Origin: an uncultured Burkholderiales bacterium
GTDB lineage: Bacteria > Pseudomonadota > Gammaproteobacteria > Burkholderiales > Burkholderiaceae
Reading direction: 5' to 3'
DNA length: 10,905 nucleotides
NCBI GenBank assembly: GCA_946480465.1
Contig: CAMLJY010000126.1
Coordinates: 1 to 10,905, forward strand
A model generated the notes under the pieces. The model ran no database searches and had not been told where the DNA came from. It was given only the letters and a program-made list of their open reading frames with translations. Shown in pieces: positions 7,375-10,905 of this stretch. A program made the translations under genes and the position numbers. Each line of letters begins with the position of its first letter. Position 1 is the stretch's first letter.

Positions 7375-8441
7375 ACAGCAGCACCCTCGTCCTGCCCGCC
7401 GGGACCGCCGGCACCACCGGCCGCTACCGTGCCCTGGTGCGCCGCCGACAGGCCGTGCTCGCCGTGCTGGCGCTGCTGCTGCTGGCCAGCGTGGCGCTGG
7501 ACCTCACGCTCGGGCCCACGCGCCACGCGCTGGCCGACGTGCTGCGCGCGCTGCTGCAGCCGCAGGCGGTGCCGCTGCCGCTGCGCGTCGTCGTCTGGGA
7601 GATCCGCCTGCCGGTGGCGCTGATGGCGGTGGTGGTGGGCGCGGCACTGTCGGTGGCCGGCATGCAGATGCAGACCGTGCTGAACAACCCGCTGGCCAGC
7701 CCGTTCACGCTCGGCATCTCGGCGGCCGCGGGCTTCGGCGCCGCGCTGGGCCTGGCCTTCGGCGTGCGGTTGCTGCCGGTGGCGGCCGACCTGATCGTGC
7801 CCCTGAACGCCTTCCTGATGGCGCTGCTGTGCGCGGGCCTGATCCATGCTCTGAGCCTGCGCCGCGGGGTCGGCGTCGAGACCATCGTGCTGCTGGGCAT
7901 CGCGCTGGTGTTCGGCTTCAACGCGCTGCTGGCGCTGGTGCAGTACCTGGCCAGCGAGCAGGCGGTGGCCGCGGTGGTGTTCTGGACCCTGGGCAGCCTG
8001 ACCAAGGCGACCTGGCCGAAGCTGGGCGTCACCACGCTGGTGCTGGCGCTGTGCCTGCCGTTCTTCACGCGGTGCGCGTGGGCGCTGACGGCGCTGCGGC
8101 TGGGCGACGACAAGGCGGCGAGCTTCGGCATCGACGTGCGCGGCCTGCGGCTGCAGACCCTGCTGCTGGTCAGCCTGCTGGCCGCGTTTCCGGTGGCTTT
8201 CGTCGGCAGCATCGGCTTCGTGGGCCTGGTCGGGCCGCACGTGGCGCGGCTGCTGATCGGCGAGGACCAGCGCTTCCTGCTGCCGGCGTCGGCGCTGGCG
8301 GGCGCGCTGCTGCTGTCGCTGGGCTCGCTGCTCGGCAAGCTGGTGGTGCCGGGCGCCATCGTGCCGATCGGCGTCGTCACCTCGCTGATCGGGCTGCCGT
8401 TCTTCGTCTGGCTGGTGCTGCGGAGGAACCGCGCATGGTGA
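7371..8441 (+). CDS. FecCD-family iron-siderophore ABC permease
   Basis: A 356-residue multi-spanning permease of the FecCD/BtuC family, which normally has about 10 transmembrane helices and works as a dimer. A charged N-terminus precedes the first helix (about 27-46). Family signatures: RLPVALMAVVVGAALSVAG (79-97) followed by MQMQTVLNNPLASPFTLGIS, GFNALLALVQY (182-192), FWTLGS (204-209), VGSIGFVGLVGPHVARLL (278-295) with the loop that contacts the ATPase, and a C-terminal IGLPFFVWLVLRR. Only one permease gene is present, so a homodimer is expected, unlike FecC/FecD or FepD/FepG pairs. There is no recognisable Shine-Dalgarno, and the start is fixed by the ATGA overlap with the binding-protein gene. 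It overlaps the ATPase gene by 7 bases. Confidence 0.93.
   Translation: MNSSTLVLPAGTAGTTGRYRALVRRRQAVLAVLALLLLASVALDLTLGPTRHALADVLRALLQPQAVPLPLRVVVWEIRLPVALMAVVVGAALSVAGMQMQTVLNNPLASPFTLGISAAAGFGAALGLAFGVRLLPVAADLIVPLNAFLMALLCAGLIHALSLRRGVGVETIVLLGIALVFGFNALLALVQYLASEQAVAAVVFWTLGSLTKATWPKLGVTTLVLALCLPFFTRCAWALTALRLGDDKAASFGIDVRGLRLQTLLLVSLLAAFPVAFVGSIGFVGLVGPHVARLLIGEDQRFLLPASALAGALLLSLGSLLGKLVVPGAIVPIGVVTSLIGLPFFVWLVLRRNRAW
8422..8426 (+). promoter_or_regulatory. Ribosome binding site of the ATPase gene
   Basis: GGAGG lies eight bases before the ATG at 8435, inside the end of the permease gene. It is the clearest Shine-Dalgarno in the operon and fixes the ATPase start, which re-reads the permease's last codons in another frame (ATGGTGA). 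Confidence 0.7.
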
Positions 8442-9187
8442 CGCTGACCCTGAGCGGCCTGGGCGCCGGCTACGGCGGACGGACGATCTTTTCAGACGTC
8501 AGCACGCCGGCCCTGCGCGGCGGCGAGCTGGTCGCGGTGCTGGGGCCCAACGCAGCCGGCAAGTCCACGCTGTTCCGCCGCATCGCCGGGCTGCTGGACG
8601 GCGCCGGCCAGGTGCGGCTGGAAGGCGGCCGCCGCGGCAGCGCGGGCATCTGCTACATGCCGCAGGACAGCGCCGCCAGCCCGGCGCTGACGGTGCACGA
8701 ATCGGTGCTGCTCGCCCGCATGCAGGGCCGCGGCTTCGGCGTCGGTGATGCCGAGCTGGCCCTGGTCGAGCGCGTGCTGGCCGAGCTGGACCTGCTCGGC
8801 GTCGCCTTCCGCCGCCTCGGCGAGCTCAGCGGCGGCCAGCGCCAGCTCGCGGCCATCGCCCAGACCCTGGCGCGCGAGCCCGAGGTGCTGCTGCTGGACG
8901 AGCCCACCAGCGCGCTGGACCTGCAGCGCCAGATGCAGGTGCTGGGCTGCCTGCAGCGCCTGGCCCGGCGCGACGGCCTGCTGGTGCTGCTGGCGATGCA
9001 CGACCTGAACCAGGCGCTGCGCCACGCCGACCAGGCCATCGTCATCGCGAACGGCCGGCTCCGGGCCAGCGGCCCCGTCCGGCAGGTGATCAGCCCCGCG
9101 CTGCTGCAGGCGGTGTGGCGCGTCGAGGCCCGCGTCGAGTGCTGCTCACGCGGGCTGCCGCAGGTGGTGGTGGACGGCGCGGCCTGA
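8435..9187 (+). CDS. FecE/FepC-type ABC importer ATPase
   Basis: A 250-residue ABC ATPase with all functional motifs intact: Walker A GPNAAGKST (37-45), Q-loop MPQD (Gln77), signature LSGGQ (131-135), Walker B LLLDEP (152-157, catalytic Glu156), D-loop SALD (159-162) and switch His189. The Ala-Ala in Walker A in place of Gly-Ala is common in this iron-transport subfamily. The C-terminus contains VEARVECCSRG and PQVVVDG, resembling other ferric-siderophore ATPases. It would pair as a homodimer with the preceding permease to drive uptake from the periplasmic binding protein. It is the last gene of the run; transcription then meets the converging minus-strand hydrolase gene. Confidence 0.94.
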   Translation: MVTLTLSGLGAGYGGRTIFSDVSTPALRGGELVAVLGPNAAGKSTLFRRIAGLLDGAGQVRLEGGRRGSAGICYMPQDSAASPALTVHESVLLARMQGRGFGVGDAELALVERVLAELDLLGVAFRRLGELSGGQRQLAAIAQTLAREPEVLLLDEPTSALDLQRQMQVLGCLQRLARRDGLLVLLAMHDLNQALRHADQAIVIANGRLRASGPVRQVISPALLQAVWRVEARVECCSRGLPQVVVDGAA

Positions 9188-9269
9188 GCCGCGGTGCGAA
9201 CGGCCCGGCTTGCGCCGCCGGGACAAGTGCGGGGCCCCGCGCGGGGAGGCCGGTTTCGTTCACGGCCCT
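9188..9269. other. Convergent intergenic gap with small palindromes; possible weak terminator
   Basis: Eighty-two bases separate the stops of the siderophore operon and the minus-strand hydrolase. GCGGGGCCCCGC (9229-9240) is a perfect palindrome without a loop. It overlaps CCCCGCGCGGGG (9235-9246), which could form a 4-bp stem with a 4-base loop. A separate CACGGC/GCCGTG 6-bp stem (9261-9266 with 9274-9279, 7-base loop) spans the hydrolase stop codon. None is followed by a T tract on either strand, so intrinsic termination is only a weak possibility. No gene is seen here. Confidence 0.35.
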
Positions 9270-9929
9270 TCAAGCCGTGGGCGGCGGCGCCAGGTAGCGC
9301 TCGAACCAGTCCACGGCCAGGCGCACCACCTCGTCCAGCGTGCCCGGTTCCTCGAACAGATGGCCGGCACCGGGCACCAGCACCAGCTGCTTCGCGCAGG
9401 CGAGCTGGCCGTAGGCCTCCTCGTTCAGCCGCACCACCTCGCGGTCCTCGGCACCGACGATCAGCAGCGTCGGCGCGATGACCTCGGCCAGCGCCTCGGG
9501 GCCGGCCAGGTCGGGCCGCCCCCCGCGCGAGACCACGGCCTGAACCGTGTTGCCTTCGCGGCTGGCCGCCAGCAGCGCGGCACCGGCGCCGGTGCTGGCG
9601 CCGAACAGGCCCTGCGCCAGGTCTGCCGTATCGGCCCGGCCTGCCAGCCAGCGGCAGGCCTGCCCGACGCGCTCGGCCAGCAGCGGGATGTCGAAGACGT
9701 TCGCACGGTCGCGCTCCTCGTCCGGCGTCAGCAGGTCCAGCAGCAGCGTGGCGAAGCCGCTGGCCCGCAGCGCGGCGGCCACGTGCTGGTTGCGCGGGCT
9801 CAGGCGCCCGCTGCCGCTGCCGTGCGCGAAGACCACCACGCCCCGGGCCTGCGGCGGCACGCCCAGCAGCGCCGGCAAGCCCTTCGGCATGATTTGCACG
9901 GCGACGGTGGCTTCGGCAGCGTCTTGCAT
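9270..9929 (-). CDS. Dienelactone hydrolase-like alpha/beta hydrolase
   Basis: A 219-residue cytosolic alpha/beta hydrolase without signal peptide. After the first strand comes VVVFAHGSGSGR (31-42), the oxyanion-loop region. The nucleophile elbow is GASTG (110-114, Ser112). The acid is probably Asp162 in VGAEDREV, and the base is His190 in PGAGHLFEEPG, giving a complete Ser-Asp-His triad. The segment LLTPDEERDRANVFDIPLL is characteristic of a hydrolase family that, from memory, also occurs fused to phosphoribosyltransferase domains; here it stands alone. Start 9929 is chosen over a longer in-frame start at 10040 because a good Shine-Dalgarno precedes it and the extension would run into the livM coding region. 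It lies 44 bases downstream of livM on the same strand. The substrate is unknown, and there is no clear link to the siderophore genes. Confidence 0.85.
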   Translation of the reverse strand: MQDAAEATVAVQIMPKGLPALLGVPPQARGVVVFAHGSGSGRLSPRNQHVAAALRASGFATLLLDLLTPDEERDRANVFDIPLLAERVGQACRWLAGRADTADLAQGLFGASTGAGAALLAASREGNTVQAVVSRGGRPDLAGPEALAEVIAPTLLIVGAEDREVVRLNEEAYGQLACAKQLVLVPGAGHLFEEPGTLDEVVRLAVDWFERYLAPPPTA

Positions 9930-9935
9930 GGCAGG

Positions 9936-9941
9936 TCCTTT
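9936..9941 (-). promoter_or_regulatory. Ribosome binding site of the hydrolase gene
   Basis: On the minus strand AAAGGA is followed after six bases by ATG at 9929. This site decides between that start and the longer in-frame start at 10040, which would overlap livM. Confidence 0.75.
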
Positions 9942-9973
9942 CCCGCAGGCGCCGGCTGCCGGGGCCCACCCGG

Positions 9974-10905
9974 TCAGCGTTCCCGCCCGCGGCCGATCCG
10001 CAGGCGGGCAATCCGCTTGCCCGGCTGCGGCGCCGGCCACAGGCCGCCGGGCCGCAACAGCATCGTCAGCACCATCGCCAGCGCGATCAGCAGCGGGCGC
10101 AGCATGCCGGCGTCGAGCCGGCCGTCCGTGGCCTCCTGCAGCGGGCCGACCACGTAGCGCAGCGCCTCGGGCAGCGCGGTCAGCAGCACCGCGCCGAGGA
10201 TGACGCCGGGGATGTGCCCGATGCCGCCGAAGACGACCATCGCGACGATCAGCACCGACTCCTGCAGGCTGAAGGCCTCGGGCGACACGAAGACCTGGAA
10301 GCTGCCGAACAGCATGCCCGCCACGCCGCCGAAGCTGGCGCCCAGGCCGAAGGCCAGCAGCTTCAGCGCGCGCGTGTCCAGGCCCATGGCCTGCGCGGCC
10401 ACCTCGTCGTCACGGATGGCCATCCAGGCCCGGCCGATGCGCGACTGCTGCACGCGCCAGCAGGCCGCGACCATCAGCACCGTGATGGCGAGGAACAGGT
10501 AGTAGTGCAGCGTCACCGGGCTCAGGCGCCAGCCCGCCAGCTGGGCCGGCTGGCCGAGGTCCAGGCCCAGCAGGCGCAGCGAATCGATCGGCCCCACGCC
10601 CTTGGCGCCGCCGGTGAGGTTGAGCGGCCGGTCGAGGTTGACGATCAGGAGCCGCACGATCTCGCCGAAGCCCAGCGTGACCACGGCCAGGTAGTCGCCG
10701 CGCAGCTTCAGGGTCGGCGTGCCCAGCGCCGCGCCGCACAGCGCCGCCAGCGCCGCCGCCAGCAGCAGCGCCAGTCCCCAGGGCGTGTGCAGCCCGGCCG
10801 GGTAGGCGGCCGCGATCCAGGCCACGCTCTCGCCCAGGTGGCTGGACGCGAGCAGGGCGAACAGGTAGGCGCCGACACCGTAGAAGGCGACGAAGCCCAG
10901 GTCCA
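9974..10905 (-). CDS. livM: LivM-type branched-chain amino acid ABC permease, 5' end outside the window
   Basis: The C-terminal ~309 residues of a high-affinity branched-chain amino acid (or amide/urea-like) ABC permease. The frame stays open to the window edge, where LDLGFVAFYGVGAYLFALL is the conserved early LivM region, so the GTG at 10825 is internal. Further landmarks: LRGDYLAVVTLGFGEIVRLL, GGAKGV, the ATPase-contacting loop AIRDDEVAAQAMGLD, and the C-terminal FGGIGHIPGVILGA followed by ALPEALR. Several hydrophobic helices are visible, and the protein ends in a basic Arg-rich tail. LivH is expected upstream (beyond the right edge). The genes that usually follow livM (livG, livF) are not here; a hydrolase gene comes next instead. 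Family identity is firm; the transported substrate is inferred. Confidence 0.92.
   Translation of the reverse strand, partial: DLGFVAFYGVGAYLFALLASSHLGESVAWIAAAYPAGLHTPWGLALLLAAALAALCGAALGTPTLKLRGDYLAVVTLGFGEIVRLLIVNLDRPLNLTGGAKGVGPIDSLRLLGLDLGQPAQLAGWRLSPVTLHYYLFLAITVLMVAACWRVQQSRIGRAWMAIRDDEVAAQAMGLDTRALKLLAFGLGASFGGVAGMLFGSFQVFVSPEAFSLQESVLIVAMVVFGGIGHIPGVILGAVLLTALPEALRYVVGPLQEATDGRLDAGMLRPLLIALAMVLTMLLRPGGLWPAPQPGKRIARLRIGRGRER

Noticed and set aside
8653..10011. 452-codon minus-strand frame covering the ATPase and hydrolase
   Set aside because: It crosses two real genes in a different frame and has an Arg/Ala/Gly-rich composition with no domain.
9930..10040. Longer start for the hydrolase at 10040
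   Set aside because: The added 37 residues are low-complexity, overlap the livM coding end, and lack a ribosome site; AAAGGA six bases before 9929 supports the shorter form.
9210..10157. 315-codon plus-strand frame across the convergent gap
   Set aside because: It runs antisense to the hydrolase and livM, has shadow-like composition and no recognisable motif.
1..10905. CRISPR arrays, insertion sequences, tRNA or rRNA genes
   Set aside because: I looked for spaced direct repeats, terminal inverted repeats with transposase motifs and RNA-gene signatures and saw none; nearly the whole window is accounted for by coding sequence.

Overview
The window is very GC-rich, densely coded DNA with G/C-ending codons throughout. 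Codon use and gene families (a LivM permease, an iron-siderophore ABC importer, a siderophore synthetase, a periplasmic-type binding protein without a lipobox) suggest a Gram-negative proteobacterium. A member of the Burkholderiales or a similar high-GC group is most likely, but no RNA gene or marker fixes this.

Positions 3-9187 (+ strand) hold one compact operon-like run of eight genes for making, exporting and re-importing a carboxylate-type siderophore (NIS, i.e. NRPS-independent). In order they are: the 3' part of a Y4yA-like PLP decarboxylase, a cysteine-synthase-fold beta-replacement enzyme related to SbnA, an octopine/nopaline-type opine dehydrogenase, an IucA/IucC synthetase, an MFS exporter, a periplasmic Fe3+-siderophore-binding protein, a FecCD-type permease and a FecE/FepC-type ATPase. 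The first seven genes are joined by six successive 4-base ATGA stop/start overlaps, and the last junction is a 7-base overlap, so translation is probably coupled along the whole run. The operon begins upstream of the window. No TonB-dependent receptor, regulator or promoter is visible.

Working model (inference): the cysteine-synthase-like enzyme joins an activated serine to an amino acid to give an N-substituted amino acid. The opine dehydrogenase oxidatively splits that adduct to release 2,3-diaminopropionate (Dap), taking the place of SbnB in the staphyloferrin B pathway, or instead makes a true opine. The decarboxylase may trim Dap or a citryl-Dap intermediate. The single NIS synthetase then couples the amine to citrate or another carboxylate. 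The MFS protein exports the product and the ABC system brings the ferric complex across the inner membrane. From memory, the first five genes match in kind and order the uncharacterised y4yA-y4xP-y4xO-y4xN-y4xM set of the Sinorhizobium fredii NGR234 symbiotic plasmid. The product is not known to me.

Positions 9188-9269 are a short GC-rich gap between converging transcription units, with small palindromes. The minus strand then carries a small dienelactone-hydrolase-like alpha/beta hydrolase (9270-9929) and, 44 bases upstream of it, the C-terminal part of a LivM branched-chain amino acid permease (9974 to the window edge). These two look like the end of an unrelated liv-type operon.
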